Positions 11,691 to 24,700 of a stretch of 64,000 bases of DNA are shown in pieces. How positions within the stretch are numbered: the first letter of the stretch is position 1; each line of letters begins with the position of its first letter. Made by a program: the position numbers and the translations under genes. The notes below the pieces were generated by a model. It had not been told where the DNA came from and ran no database searches. It was given only the letters and a program-made list of their open reading frames with translations. This stretch comes from Siphonodentalium dalli (taxonomy: Eukaryota > Mollusca > Scaphopoda > Gadilida > Siphonodentaliidae): contig CP136064.1 of assembly GCA_032622095.1 (NCBI GenBank), forward strand, positions 215,032,205 to 215,096,204. The letters are read 5' to 3'.

Positions 11691-12680
11691 GGAATATTAT
11701 TCTGAAAAAAACATTTAGTACTCTATTTCAATATGCCAATAATTAAAATGTCCAATTTTCCCAAATAGTCTTGTGTTTGATCGCTAAGTTGATTTTTATA
11801 ACAAAAACCAAAAAATTCCAAAGAATGCCGAAGATCTTATGTTGTAGACGAAGTTATGTGACTGAAGTCACATGATCATTGGTCTGTGCGGTCTCATGAT
11901 ATAACACGTGGCAATAGGGGAATTCCTGTTACTATGAAAACAAAGCAACCTTACTGTTTGCCAGCTTATCTATGTATATATGGGTTTGTGCATATATTAT
12001 CGACATCTTTGTGTCAATTATGCATAACAATATAGCATTATAAAAGCATGCGCTTACGTCGAAAATACATTGGCCGTGTTTCGTTTGAACATGCATCCAA
12101 TTATGACACTTTTCAAAGGAGGAATAACATATATAAATACATGTACACAAATTTTCGATCCACATGCTTTATATAGCCGTCAAAGTCAAAGCAATTTCCG
12201 GTTTAAAAAAGTAATCACATATATATATATGCTCTTTATTTGCACCATATTCAGGAATACGCTTAACAGGGAACGCTCTTTATTGAGTCATGGTGAAGAA
12301 ATGTGGGGACATGTTTTAGAATAGTTGTCATCGTGAATATTTACTAATTACATCAATACATGTACAAATTCATAGCAATTTCTGGTTTATTAAACGCTCT
12401 TTATTTGCACCATATTAGGAATATGCTTGACAGGGAATGCTCTTTATTGAGTCATTTTGATACTCACGACTGGGCGCTCCAAAAAATTTATTTTCTTCAC
12501 AGGAGTTGACATTTTTCTCGGGATGGCATTCTCGTCGGTGGCCAATTTGTTTAATGTGGGTATTCACAAACATCTTTTTTCGAAGTGGACGGAATAAATG
12601 TGGCTATTCATGATCACCTTTTTTCTAAGTGGACGGAATAAATCCCGCCAAATGTCACGTAAACAAACATCGTTTGGAAA
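11689..12680. repeat. Dispersed repeat S, copy 2
   Basis: Second copy of the repeat at 31-1080, same orientation. It diverges after 'AAATGTCACGTAAACAAACATCG'. Confidence 0.75.
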
Positions 12681-12947
12681 TGAATGCAAAATCATTCCCA
12701 ATTGGCTGTCACTATAGCGGCCACAGCCGAAAACACTTCATTTAGCATCAAGAATGAATAAACAAAAAATTATTGTGAATATACAGGACACTCGGGGCAT
12801 ATATATGGAAAATTAAAACAACATCGTTAACACGCACCCGAATAGATTCACATGTCGGCTCGTGTTTTATTGTACCCCGAACAGGTCAAGTTTGATTTCT
12901 GGTTCCGTCCGCCAATTTTCACCAGAGTTATGCCCCTTTTTATACGC
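12681..12947. other. No feature recognised; start of the next repeat tract
   Basis: Bases up to about 12895 look unique. From 12896 a phrase of the following tandem tract appears ('CCGCCAATTTTCACCAGAGT'). Confidence 0.3.
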
Positions 12948-14570
12948 CCGTTTGAAAAAACGGCCGTATTATAGTATTGGTCTGTCTGTCCGTCCGGGCG
13001 TCCGTTAACCTGGTTTCCGGATGATAACTTTAGTTAGAGTGAACCAAATTTAATAAAATTTGGTATGTGGGTTTATTAGCCGAAAAGTAAGTTCAAGTTC
13101 GAATTTGGGTTCCGCCCGCCAATTTTCACCGGAGTTATGCCCCTTATTTGACGTTTTTTTACTTAGAAAATCCTTGAAATTTGTTGTCCGGATGATAACT
13201 TTAGTATAGTTTATCGGAATGAATCCAAATTTGGTATATTACTTTCTCCCACCACCAAAACACAGGTCAAATTCGAACTTGGGTTCTGTCCGACCATTTT
13301 TGGCAGAGTTATGCCCCTTTTTCGACTCAGAAAATTCAGTTTTTCTTATGTTTTTTTGGTTTCCGGATGATAACTCGATTTTGGAATGTTTATACGCAAA
13401 ACCCGTTTTTTTGTGGATTACATATATCGAAATACAGCTCAAGTCCTAATTTCGTTTTAATCCGATAATTTTTGCGAGAGTTTTGGCCCCTTTTTTGACA
13501 TAATTTGACTTAGAAAATCCCTGAAATTTGTTGTCCGGATGATAACTTTAGTTAGAGTGAACTGATTTCAATCAAATTTGGTATGTGGGTTTATTAGGAG
13601 AAAAGACAGCTTAAGTACGAATTTGGGTTCCGTCCGCCAATTTTCACCGGAGTTATGCTCCTTATTTGACGTAATTTGACTTAGAAAATCCCTGAAATTT
13701 GTTGATCGGATGATAACTTTACTAGAGCTTATCGGATTCAATGATAATTTGGTATATTACTTTCTCCCACCAAAACACAGGTCAAGTTCAAATTTGAGTT
13801 CCGTCCGCCAATTTTCCCCAGAGAGGGCGTATTTTGCATGCCCAGCGTAGCTCTTGTTTGACTTGGAAAACCCCTGAAAGTTGGTTTCCGGATGATAACT
13901 TTAGTAGATTCAAACCAAATTTGGTATATTACTTTCTCCCAGCAAAACACAGGTCAAGTTCTAACTTGGGTTCTGCCCGACCATTTTTGGCAGAGTTATG
14001 CCCCTTTTTCGACATAGAAAATTCAGTTTTTCTTCTGTTTTTTGGTTTCCGGATGATAATTTGATTTTGGATTGTTTATATGCAGCTCAAGTTCGAATTT
14101 CGGTTTAATCCGATAATTTTTGCGAGAGTTATGGCCCTTTTTTGTTCGCCGACCCGACATATAAAACCCCAAAAGTTGGTGTCCGGATGATAAACTCACA
14201 TGTCAATTTCTGGTTTCCAGATGATAACTTCAGTTTGTGTGATCATATCTGAACCAAATTTGGAATGTGTGTTTATCAGCTCAAAATACAGGTCAAGTTC
14301 GAATATGGGTACAATCCGCCCATTTTTGTGAGAGTTATGGCCCTGTTACAACTTAGAATCCTGTCAATTTCTTGTTTCCGGATGATAACTTTAGTTTGTG
14401 TGATCATATCTGAATCAAATTTTTTTTAAAGTTTTTATTGATCAAGATTAAATGTATATAACTGAATCAAATTTGGTACATGAGTTTATCAGCTCGAACT
14501 ACAGATCAAGTTCGAATATGGGTACTATCCACCCATTTTGTTCTGAAATTTAGTATCGGATTTAGGGTCC
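12948..14570. repeat. Degenerate tandem tract of 'TTTCCGGATGATAACTT' repeats (mollusc-type)
   Basis: The tract opens 'TATACGCCCGTTTGAAAAAA' and a first block closes 'GCGTAGCTCTTGTTTG' near 13857. Inside and beyond, phrases recur every roughly 150-300 bp: 'GGATGATAACTTTAGT', 'AAATTTGGTATGTGGG', 'CAAGTTCGAATTTGGGTTCC' and 'GAGTTATGCCCCTT'. Open frames here (13239-14064) come from the repeat and are not genes. Confidence 0.7.
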
Positions 14571-15095
14571 TTGTTATTTTTTTACAGAAAAGCTGATGCC
14601 CCCAATGAAGCCACTGTGGCCGGACAGCCTTTTATTAGCTTTATTTTTGAGACAGGACAGTGTTATCTACCCCGCTCAATCGGCCTTCTATATTTTTGTC
14701 AAAACAATAACTTTCCAAAAGCACTGATGACAAATCACAAGTGAAGATAACTCACCGGGTGATGACAATTCACCACGTATACACAATGTTGTTGACATGC
14801 CCCGCAGTAATTCCATTACACTCACGTGCTCATGTTGATTCCGCACTTTACATCGCCACTCAGATGATGTCATATAGGTAGACATTAACTCTGACTTCGA
14901 TTCCGTGTTTTTAATTAGTCTACTCATTTGACGTCATATGATGATTTTCAATGGAGATAGCCGACAACCGGTGTGGGGGGTATTATTTATTTATTTATTT
15001 CTCGGCTTATTTATTTATGGGACTTGGATAATTGTGATCATAATAGGGGTGGCTTTCCGATAATGTTCTGTTGTATTCATCAGGAGAGCAATCCT
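14571..15095. other. No gene; low-complexity TTTA tract at about 14984-15018
   Basis: The sequence is otherwise unremarkable apart from an ATTT/ATTTATTT simple repeat. Confidence 0.4.
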
Positions 15096-15483
15096 TTAAC
15101 CCTTTACCTAACAAACCGGCCAAAACCGGCCAAATAAAGCTTCAACAGCCTAAAATATCTTCGGTCTGTCTCAATAGAACCATACAAATATGGATATCAT
15201 TGGAATTGGCTCCTTGACCACATTGTGATAGTTACAGTTATGCCCTGTGCCAATGCATTCTCTTATATATGCGAGTCGACCATAGGTCGCCTCGCATATA
15301 TAAGAGAATGCATTGGCCTAAAAAAATCTTTTTTAACATTTTTTCTTACATTCTTTAACAATTTTATAATTTTTAATGTGTTAAGCCAATGCATTCTCTT
15401 ATATATGCGAGGCGACCTATGGTCGACTCGCATATATAAGAGAATGCATTGGCACAGGGCCCTCCTGTTGGGTAAAGGGTTAA
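15096..15483. mobile_element. MITE family F, copy 1: TTAA-flanked double palindrome
   Basis: TTAA flanks a 380-bp element (15100-15479) with inverted ends CCCTTTACCTAAC / GTTGGGTAAAGGG. Inside lie two near-perfect palindromes: 15250-15316 and 15384-15452, each built of 'CCAATGCATTCTCTTATATA' facing its reverse complement around GCGAG(T/G)CGACC. CCCTTT ends plus TTAA fit a piggyBac-type nonautonomous element. The open frames at 15225-15583 are products of the palindromes. Confidence 0.75.
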
Positions 15484-15699
15484 CTTGATCATTCTTAGCA
15501 GTGTTGTCGCCGAAAAAACCAATCAGGAGAATATAGAAATGAGTGTTGTCTGTCCATCTGTTTAGACATATGTCCATCTGCATATCTGTCTGACCAAAAC
15601 CTTTGTTGTCCAGATGATAAGTTGAATAACATTCAACGGAATTTTATGAAGCTTGGTATGAGGTCTTCATATGAGAAAGTACCGATCAAGTTCAAATTT
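15484..15699. other. No gene; fragment of an interspersed repeat
   Basis: Contains phrases of the 'CAGATGATAAGTTGAATAAC' repeat type. No coding exon is seen. Confidence 0.4.
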
Positions 15700-16067
15700 G
15701 GCCCACTTAATTTTCAAATGACCAGTTTACATTATACACAACATATCCCATATTATATACCATTTGGAAGAGGAACCAAAGATATATATATTCCACCAGA
15801 ATACGGAACAGCTGTGGACTTCCCCCCCGCCCCTTGTCAACCCAGAATTCAAACTAATAGATAGAGTTATTCCCCTTCCATTGAGAATAATAGACTTTAT
15901 AGTACAGACTGGATCAAAATTAATCACAGAACACACCTCAGTACCTCGACAAAAACTATGTTCCCAGTTTATTCGACCCGATCAGTTGATAATACAATGT
16001 TTTGGAGATTCCTCTTTAAACTGGTATATAATATGGAATATGTTGTATATAATTTGATCTGGTGGTT
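15700..16067. mobile_element. MITE family B, copy 3 (degraded ends)
   Basis: 'GCCCACTTAATTTTCAAATG' marks the left end and 'TGATCTGGTGGTTCG' the decayed right end. The interior carries the variant with 'ATTCCACCAGAATACGGAAC', also seen in copies 5 (inverted), 6 (inverted) and 7. Confidence 0.7.
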
Positions 16068-17070
16068 CGTTTTGGTACATCAGAAAAAAATATCACTTTT
16101 GTACCCTGTTGTTACGTCGGCACATTGGGAACAGAATAGAAAACATATTCCTGGAACTAATTTACAACCCATGGGTTCGTAGGGTACACAAGGTTACTTC
16201 TGGTTATTTGACCTATTATTGCTGTTACATTATTGTTACAGCTATTGACACATTTCTGAGTTCGGATCGCGCTCGTAACAGGAGACAAAGCAATACCACA
16301 ACCATTGATTGGTGTTCTTTGTGCTTTATTTATTGTTATCCTGTATCCAAAAGTGTGTTTATCGTGGATGTGTGTTAGGTGATATGGGAAGGACATATAG
16401 CGCATATTATAGCCGGTGATTATTTGAACAATAACTGGGGAATATTTTAATATTCCCCGATTAACTGTTAATTTAAGATAATTACGACACCAGTTATTGT
16501 TGTCAGCGGTAGTTAGTCTAGATATTATACAAGGGAAAACAATAGAAAACATGGCGGCGGGGGTTTAAAAAGAAATAATGCAAATTTGTTCAACAATTTA
16601 TTTCAAAATATTCCGTGTTGGTATAGTTATTTATATCTGTCCTCCCAAATTATATATGCATCATTTAGAGTTTTAAAAATGCCATAACCGTTCAAATTTT
16701 TTTCTCAAACTGCAATTTTAACAGTCTTCAAGTTGTCAGAACGTTTCAAGATGAAGCTGTATGTATGGATTATTGGTCATGAACATGGATGTTTGAAAAT
16801 TTTTAACAATGACTTCGTTGGAAGAGTCTTGACTGAGATTGACTCGCAACAAATTGCACAGCTTTTATTAAAATGTTGTCAAATATTAATGTACTTGAAT
16901 GCGCTCTTACCAATAATGGCATTATCTTGAATCACCATAAAAATTAAAATCTCCAACAGTTTGGAACCCCAATTATTCTGTCGTTCCTGCCTGGTTTTGA
17001 TCAATATACTGGGTCGATTCATTAATGAGTGGAATACCTTTGCAAACTTTACATTCCTTGGAAAGTGTTA
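16068..17070. other. No gene recognised
   Basis: About 1 kb without a recognisable exon, splice-linked ORF or repeat. The ORFs here (for example 16157-16552 minus, 131 codons) match no family I know and have no upstream or downstream partner. Confidence 0.35.
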
Positions 17071-17520
17071 TTAAAGGCACACTTAATTTTCGAACCCCCA
17101 GATTACTTTATATAAAATATATGCCATATTATATACCATTTGAAAGAGGAAGCTCCAAAACATTGTATTATCAACTTATCCGGTGTAATAAACAGTGGAC
17201 ATGTTGTTTTTGTTGAATTTTGTCATCAAGATTGAAGTAAAAATCAGTATTATTTTCAATGCTGGGGGAATAACTCTATATATTAAAGATAGAGTTCTTC
17301 CCCTTTCATTGAAAAAGTTTGAATTATGTTGCATTCTGGGTTTCAGAGGGGGGAAGTCTTCAGCAGTTTTCTATTTCTCTGTGGGCATCTTCTGAGACAG
17401 ATGTTTCAAATAGTGATGAGATATAGTATTTTAATCATATTTTATGGCATAGATTGTTATTAAAACCGTATATCAAGTCACTATAACAAAAATAATCGGA
17501 GACTCGAAAATGGCCTTTAA
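17071..17520. mobile_element. MITE family B, copy 4
   Basis: TTAA at both edges, left end TTAAAGGCACACTTAATTTT, right end GACTCGAAAATGGCCTTTAA (a few bases of the terminus lost). A central palindrome is at about 17268-17305. Same orientation class as copy 2, but inverted. Confidence 0.8.
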
Positions 17521-17561
17521 AGTCATGGAAATTACCATTTTGGAGACAAAAAGTGTACTTT

Positions 17562-18175
17562 TTTATATGCCAGTTTTTGTTAAATACCAGATATATTATG
17601 TTATTGGTCTGTCCATTTGTCTGTCCATCCAACTGTCTTGCCGTCCATTCGCTTTTGGTTTCCAGATGATAACTTTATATAGTTTCAACTGAATGGAATC
17701 TAATTTAGTATGGGAGTTTACTGGCACAAATTACAGTCAAGTTTTAACTTGGGTTCCGCTCATCAATTTTCAACCGAGTTATGGCCCTTTGTTGGAATTA
17801 TCATGGGCACACCCCTAGCGATGCTCTTGTTCTCCAGTAATTTATATGAAAATTATTATTATTATCTCATAAATCTGATATATTTACTAGTTATGCACAA
17901 CATTTTCTGTCCATCCACAGATACAACTTTGTCCGAGCTTGTATTGTTACAATTTCCAGTCATTTTTTTTCAAAATTATTTGAGCACAGTTGTTTTTATA
18001 CGCCTGTTTTAAAAATTAGATGTATTATGTTTTTGGTCCATCCATACATCTGTCTGTCTATTCATATTAAATGGTACAGCTAAATTTTGGTGTACGAATC
18101 TTTTTCAGCTTTCGTTTTTTTTTTTATTTCCGGATGATAACTTCATAGCAGTTAATGTTGACTGACTGAATGGAA
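17562..18175. repeat. Mollusc-type 'TATATGCC...GCTCTTGT' repeat and a truncated second copy
   Basis: A first block runs from 'TATATGCCAGTTTTTGTTAA' to 'GCGATGCTCTTGTTC' near 17833. A second, truncated block starts 'TTATACGCCTGTTTTAAAAA' at 17997. Both contain 'CCAGATGATAACTT'-like phrases. Confidence 0.6.
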
Positions 18176-18479
18176 TTATATTTGGCAATAAAAACTATAA
18201 TTCATCACCATTTGATAAATTGTCATTCATACAGTACAAAGGGTGGCAACTGCCTATTACCTGTAGGGCGAATTAAGGGCTTCATAGAGATCTGATGATG
18301 ATATGAGGGGTGATTTCAGACTCACGTCTAAACTTTTTGGCCAAATGTTTTGACAAGTGAAATTTTCTTTGGCCATTTTCCAAAAAAGTTGGCCATTGGC
18401 CAATTTGGCAGAAGAAATCAAGAACCCTGACTGATTACCCAAACCATGTGTCTAAAAATAATCAGATTCACTAACACAC

Positions 18480-18656
18480 AAATCAAAAACCAGAAATGTT
18501 TCAAACATTTTATTTACTAAATAAGAACTTATTTCCGCATATGAGATAAGATCTGTGTTTCATGCATAATCGTGTACCATATAGGCAGTCAGATAAGACA
18601 ACTCTGTCCTTAGATGTGCAACTTGTCTGGTCGACATTGAAGAGAACAGCTCTAAT
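18480..18656 (+). promoter_or_regulatory. Upstream region of lectin gene 2 with two GATA boxes
   Basis: AGATAAG occurs at 18544-18550 and 18591-18597; the second is 66 bp before the ATG. The same box at a similar distance stands before genes 3 and 4, inside a stretch that aligns across the three genes (TTATTTCC, ATCATATC/GAGATAAGATC, CATGTACCAT-like words). GATA factors bind WGATAR. No TATA box or start site can be placed with confidence. Confidence 0.6.
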
Positions 18657-18705
18657 ATGTATTTCCTGACTGTGCTGCCGATAATATTTCACATCTCACT
18701 TCAAG
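18657..18705 (+). CDS. Gene 2 exon 1: signal peptide
   Basis: It encodes MYFLTVLPIIFHISLQ plus one base of a Gly codon. The donor is GTTGGT at 18706. The choice of ATG rests on alignment with genes 3 and 4, which both begin M-Y-S. Confidence 0.88.
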
Positions 18706-21700
18706 GTTGGTATCGGAATGACATCCTGTGTAATTTGTCTGCCATTTCTTTTCTAAGCCTCTATGTCTAATTTAGACTGGAAGGGAATTCAGACCATTCA
18801 TACTTAGTTCTTGTATCAAGATAAGTATTACTATACAGTATATCATTTATTATTGTCTGGCTGTAGAGCTGTTTGGTAAGCTGTCTTACAGTAGCAATAT
18901 TTATAAACAAACTTTATGATATAGCCAAAGACCAATGATTTACTAGATCTTGGGTTTGCAGAGGGCACTGCACTTTTATATTATCTTATTGTCCTAGGCC
19001 TGGAATAAGTTCCGAAAAACCCTTTCAATACTAAATGGATTATCCCATTCAGTTATAAAAGTATACATTGGATTAGTCTATTATTCATTTGGAGGGATGT
19101 TAAGGTTATATGAGAAGATGGAAGTCAGTCGAAAGGAAAATACAATTGCAGAAGAATTCATATTCATTGGTGGGAAATGTTTAGATAATAAGTTCATCAA
19201 ACGATTGAACTTATTATCTGAACATTTCCTAAGGAAACTACTCATCAATGAGTATTTAGTATAGAAAGGGATAAGATCTCACATGGACTGGCATGATAAT
19301 GCCGTATATCAATTGCCTTATTTTGCCAGAATAAACTAACTTAGCACAAAAAGGTAACAAAATAAAAGACACAACTACAAAAGCAGGAAATTATTAAATT
19401 TATAATTTAATAAAATAAGGTTGACAATCATCATTATGGTAGCTTGATTCTCTAACAAATGTCTACATCTATATTACACATGACAGCTTCTGTTACTCAT
19501 GACATCGAAATCAATAACTTGGAGAACGAGTATATATGAATAAATTATTTGTTAGGCACTCGGACCAGTTTTGTTGCTAAATGCAACTCGTCAGCAAGAT
19601 TCTGTTTGGAAGTGGGATGAGCAACTAATGAGTATCCTTTATAATATAGTTTTGCTATGTAAATTTTTACTAGACATACAGACATAAAATTTGGATTTGC
19701 TTAAAGGCCCACTTAACTTTCGAACCACCAGATCACATTATATACAAAATAATACAACATATTCCATATTATATACCATTTGATAGAGGAAGCTCCAAAA
19801 CATTGTATTATCAACTGATCCAGTCGAATAAACTGGGAACATATTGTTTTTGTCGAGGAACATATTGAGGTGTGTTCTGTGATTAATTTTGATCCATACT
19901 GTTCTATAAATTCTTCTATTCTCAATGGAAGGAGAATAACTCTATCTCTTAGTTTGAATTCTTATGCATTCTGGGTTGACAAGGGGGGGAAGTCTTGGAA
20001 TGAATCTGAGAATCTCTATCACTTGGTGGACACTCCAAGGCCACAGCTGTTCCGTATTCTGGTGGAATATACATATTTTTGGTTTCCTCTTTCAAATGGT
20101 ATATAATATGGGATATGTTGTGTATAATGTAATCTTGTCATTCGAAAATTAAGTGGGTCTTTAATGGTTTGGCTTGGTTGATCACCGCAAAACTTTGTAT
20201 GTGGCTGAATTGGTTCAAAATACAAGCTGTGCTTGAATTGGGGATTTGGCCAATGAGTTTCGCCAAACATTTGAGATCTTTGTTACTAGTTATCTCTATT
20301 ATATTATCACCCTACATGCTTCTAAAAGACAATATTAATCTTTAAGAATAATTTTAAAGAATCTCATTGATCTTTTGAAGAAACTGCTGTTTTCACACAG
20401 GTTCTGACGCCTTGCTTTGTGATGGCTTTGTTGTACATGTGAATGAATGCTACCGGATGGAGATGACTCTGATGACATGGGTGCAAGCAAAGGTACATGA
20501 TTTTAATATTTATTACTCTTCCGAACCTCTATCGGCGGTATATATCGAGGGCTTTGCATGTCCATCCATCTGTCGGTCAATCCTTCCGTACAAATATTTC
20601 ACCTTGTAACGTGGGTATTATCATAATGCCCTCGGGTGTAGACTGTCCTAGAGATTCTAGATAGCTATGGTTTGCTTTTTCCGGTTGTGACAATTCGCAG
20701 TAGGTCCCTATTTGCGGAGGTCCCCTAAAATGGTCGAAATATGTTGATTTTAATGAGGGAACGGGTGCGTATGTCAATTGATACATAATTTAAACAAATA
20801 ATGACACGATCATCATAATAGTGGTTTGTTCTATCAATCATAGCATCATCATCATCATAATATGGAACAAGTCTTGCGACTTTTCGTCCCAATAACATTA
20901 TTTGCAATGCTTGTTTACAAATATATGTATCGTCATTCGATATTTATTTGTGAGTCACTTGAACATATTACTTGTCATCGAACTCGTATTTTATATAATA
21001 GAAGAATGAGTCTATGTATATTTTTAATTGATCGAGTGTTGGCGCCTCAACAGCGAAGTCTGGCAGAGAGTTCCAGCTATTTACCACCCTCTGCATGAGC
21101 GTGAAGAAATATTTTCCTATGGTCTTGTTAACAATGGGCATCTGTAGCTTTTTATTATGTCCTCTTGTTCTTCCTGATGAATGTCTTTCTAATAGGTCAC
21201 AGGCATTGATATTGTAATGACCATTCAATATTCCATATTTTAAAGACATCAGATTGAGTCTTATCATTCGTTTTCGGTAGCATAGAGTTTTGATTTGACG
21301 AACTAGTTTTGTTTCTTTTCTTTGTATTTCTCTAACACAATGCTTTGATATTTGTGATGTGGGCTCCATGCAGAGTTACAGTATTCGATGATAGGTCTGA
21401 CCATGCTTATGTAGAGCAATTAGAAAGTGTCGATGTTCAAGTTCGTGAAAGATCTGTTGACTATGCCGATGATTTGAGAAGCTTTATTGTTTTAGGATAT
21501 TGTAGGAAGGCTAATCTGGCTGTGTCAAATTGAGCTATAGCGATGGGATATCTCGCATGATAACACATTTCGGGTTTTCGTGGGGTGTGTATTTGCTGGA
21601 TGTCTTATAGTTGCAGTATGTAACTATTATGACCGCGTTAATTGCTTTCAATGTTTGGGTATGAACAATGGCTGAGCCATGCACTCTTGGCGGAAACACA

Positions 21701-24700
21701 ATGCCTCCGATTTTTGATCCGCATTTAGAAGCTTTCTGGTGTGGTGAATGAGAAACCTGCAGTAATAAGCCGTAGTTTTTTGTAATAATATGAAGTATTA
21801 GTTGTTTTAACGGAATTCTGAGGCGGTGCATTCATGTAACCAATATATTTTATATTATAATTTTTATTTATGGCTAATAATATGATCTTGAGGCCGTTAC
21901 CATTTCTGATTATGGTTTTCTTGTATTTTGTTGTCCTTTGGTATGATAATAACCCAGCTTGGCAGAAAGGTATCCATGAGTTACTGTCCTTGTTGGTCTT
22001 AGAATTTTCACTCTGTACATATATTTTGCATTCTAACTCCAGTATCAATAGTCAGACTGAAATACTAGTTCAATTTCTAATAGATCAGTTGATGGAAGCA
22101 TATTATGCATTAAGAAGTTTTTTTCCACAGATTTTTGCCCTTGCTGGATCTGTGAAGCACACTTTAATAGAATTGTTTCTCAATCACCAACAGTACCCCA
22201 TGTAAAGGGTTTCATCCATTGATTTCACCAGAGTATACAGTAATGCCCTAATTAATTGACTCCATAACCACAGCAGAATTATGGGTAACTTTTCAGGATT
22301 TAGTCGGAAATATGGCTTGTTGCCATTCATCAGAAAGCTCTCCCTGAGAGCTTTCCGATGAATGGCAACAAGCCATATTTCCGACTAAATCCTGAAAAAT
22401 TACCCATAATTCTGCTGTGGTTATGGAGTCGAATAATTAGGGCATTACTGTACCTTCTTGGACTTGGAAAATAACAAACATTTAGCATTGCTCAGTCTCT
22501 TTGAAAAGCCGACGAAAATCCTAACAGATGTATGTCTCTGGATCTGTCCATTATATTTCATTTATACGACAACGCTTCATTCCCAGCATGACGTAATAAA
22601 CCGTTTCAAAATATGGAGTGCATTCCTGACGTATTAAAAGTTTGTGAGAATCGTAGTATTTAGAAATAGTTATAAATACAACAAGATGCAAAAGAGTTAT
22701 CAGTAATGAATAGCGTTGACTGATAAAAACACTGAATATGATGTCTCCTATATTGCAATGAGTATAATGAATTATGGATGTATCACCTGTATTCACACCC
22801 GGTAACCCAAAAGAACTAATAAGACAATTATATTGAGATATATACTTGGAACATGTCACATTCATTTATGTTGTTATCTTCGTTGTGCATAACTTATATC
22901 CTTTTGTTCATATATATTGTCGATGAAAAGAGTAATAAATCTATCTATCTATCTATCTATCTAACCAATTCAATTGCGCATAGTCTGCGCCACTCTCCAA
23001 TGAAATGCAGGAGACATATAGAGACGTACATCTGTTCGGATTTTTGTTGGCTTTTTAAAGAGACTGAGCATTGCCCACTCTTTAAACTTAGAATTGGGAG
23101 CATTATGGCAAGCTCATTGCACTTTTTCTATGAAGAATGGTATTATTATGCACCCAACCTGCAGGGGAGGTCTCAAGGAAAAATGTCAGTATTTAACCCT
23201 TTAAGCTCTCAATTGATTCACACATTTAATACCAAAAGTATACATTGGAATGGTCCATTTTCCTATGTATGGATGTTCAGACAGAAAAACATTCAAATGA
23301 TTCATTTGTAAGAATGTTCAGCTGATAAAATTATAAAACCAGACTAATTTTCGATTGTCTGGCACGTGTTATGTGTATTTGATTTATATATCAAGCCAGC
23401 TGGCATGTTCCATAATATTATATTTCGAACAATTTTAGCATTTCTGATACAAATACCATCTGCTATAATCATATTTCCCTCGGGAAGTTCACGAAAATAC
23501 GCCCTGATAGTGTCCTCTGACAATGCACTATAAACTGGCCCTTGTTGTGTCTTTATAATACTTCTACAGTGCATGAATCTCAAAAACGCTTTCATTAGTT
23601 TCAAAATTGGGCTCTTGTCATTCATCTCTCTTGAACCTTCGCATATATCTCTGCAGTATATTTATTCCACAATTTCGTGAAACGTCCTTTGTCAGTCAAA
23701 TCATGCATGTCCCCATAGTACCATACTATTGCCTTCAATGTATATTGACAACTGCCAAGAGTCAACACTTCTGTGGCCCGAAGCTGTTATATACGATGTG
23801 CCAGACACGGGTCGTGCCAGGACGACACAGAGATGATGTAATGATGCTAAAAACTTCAAATTGTGCATGCTCTTTGCCAAAGGGGTCCTAAATGGGGATT
23901 GATTTTGCCTGAATCTTCTGTGCGCGACCTGTGTCTAGCATGTTGGCACCAGACATGTAGCACTTCGGTCATGCCAGAGAAATTCTGATCAGTCACTTGA
24001 TTTTATACATCGTGCTCCAGTCGCGCTATCTTGGACTTTGTCATTTTCACACTAATTAGACTAGCACGACCCGTGTAAATTATTTACACATAAGCATAAG
24101 TGATAGATATTAAGTGTAATTCACTTATGCTTAAGCATAAATCATTTACGCTTAAGCATAATGCACCTGAATTACATGTAATTAAGTGTAATTCATATAT
24201 GCTTAATTCATTTATGCTTAAGCGTAATTATTGGGTTCTTCAGCTATTTTACCTTGGGTATATTGGTATAATCTGATGTAGGTTACTGGCATCAGTAGTG
24301 TGGTTGCATCCATTTCAAGGTGAGGGTTGCTCTACGAGAGTGTATATGAATTCTGCTTAAGCATAATAGTCATAAGTCAAAATCAACATTACGCTTAAGC
24401 GTAATTCACTTACACTTAAAGGTACTCAATCCGATTTGATGGTCCCCATATCATCAGATTCCAACAACAACAACAACATTTTTTTAAATGCTGCTTCAGT
24501 TATCAGAATCGATTAATTGTCCAAAAATAATGCTAATCACAGTCAACTATTGCATAAAATTTCCCAAAACCTGTTATTTATCAACAATTTGTTCAACGAC
24601 AGCCACTTTGTTTTAGAGTTATCCATCATCATCTGCAATTTGGCTGAGACCGTCGGCGCATCAACTTTTTTCCAGGCCACTAAAAAGTACCGGTGGTGAA

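Noticed and set aside
15225-15583. ORFs on both strands (87 and 106 codons)
   Set aside because: They read through the palindromes of MITE F.
20862-21098. + strand ORF beginning MEQVLRLFVPITLF, resembling a signal peptide
   Set aside because: It overlaps the antisense reverse-transcriptase relic, lies downstream of gene 2 exon 2, and does not align with the real M-Y-(S/F) signal-peptide exons.
23100-23311. 152-codon ORF at 22853-23311 beginning in a hydrophobic stretch
   Set aside because: It spans a (TCTA)n microsatellite and a decayed MITE D; no family or splicing support.
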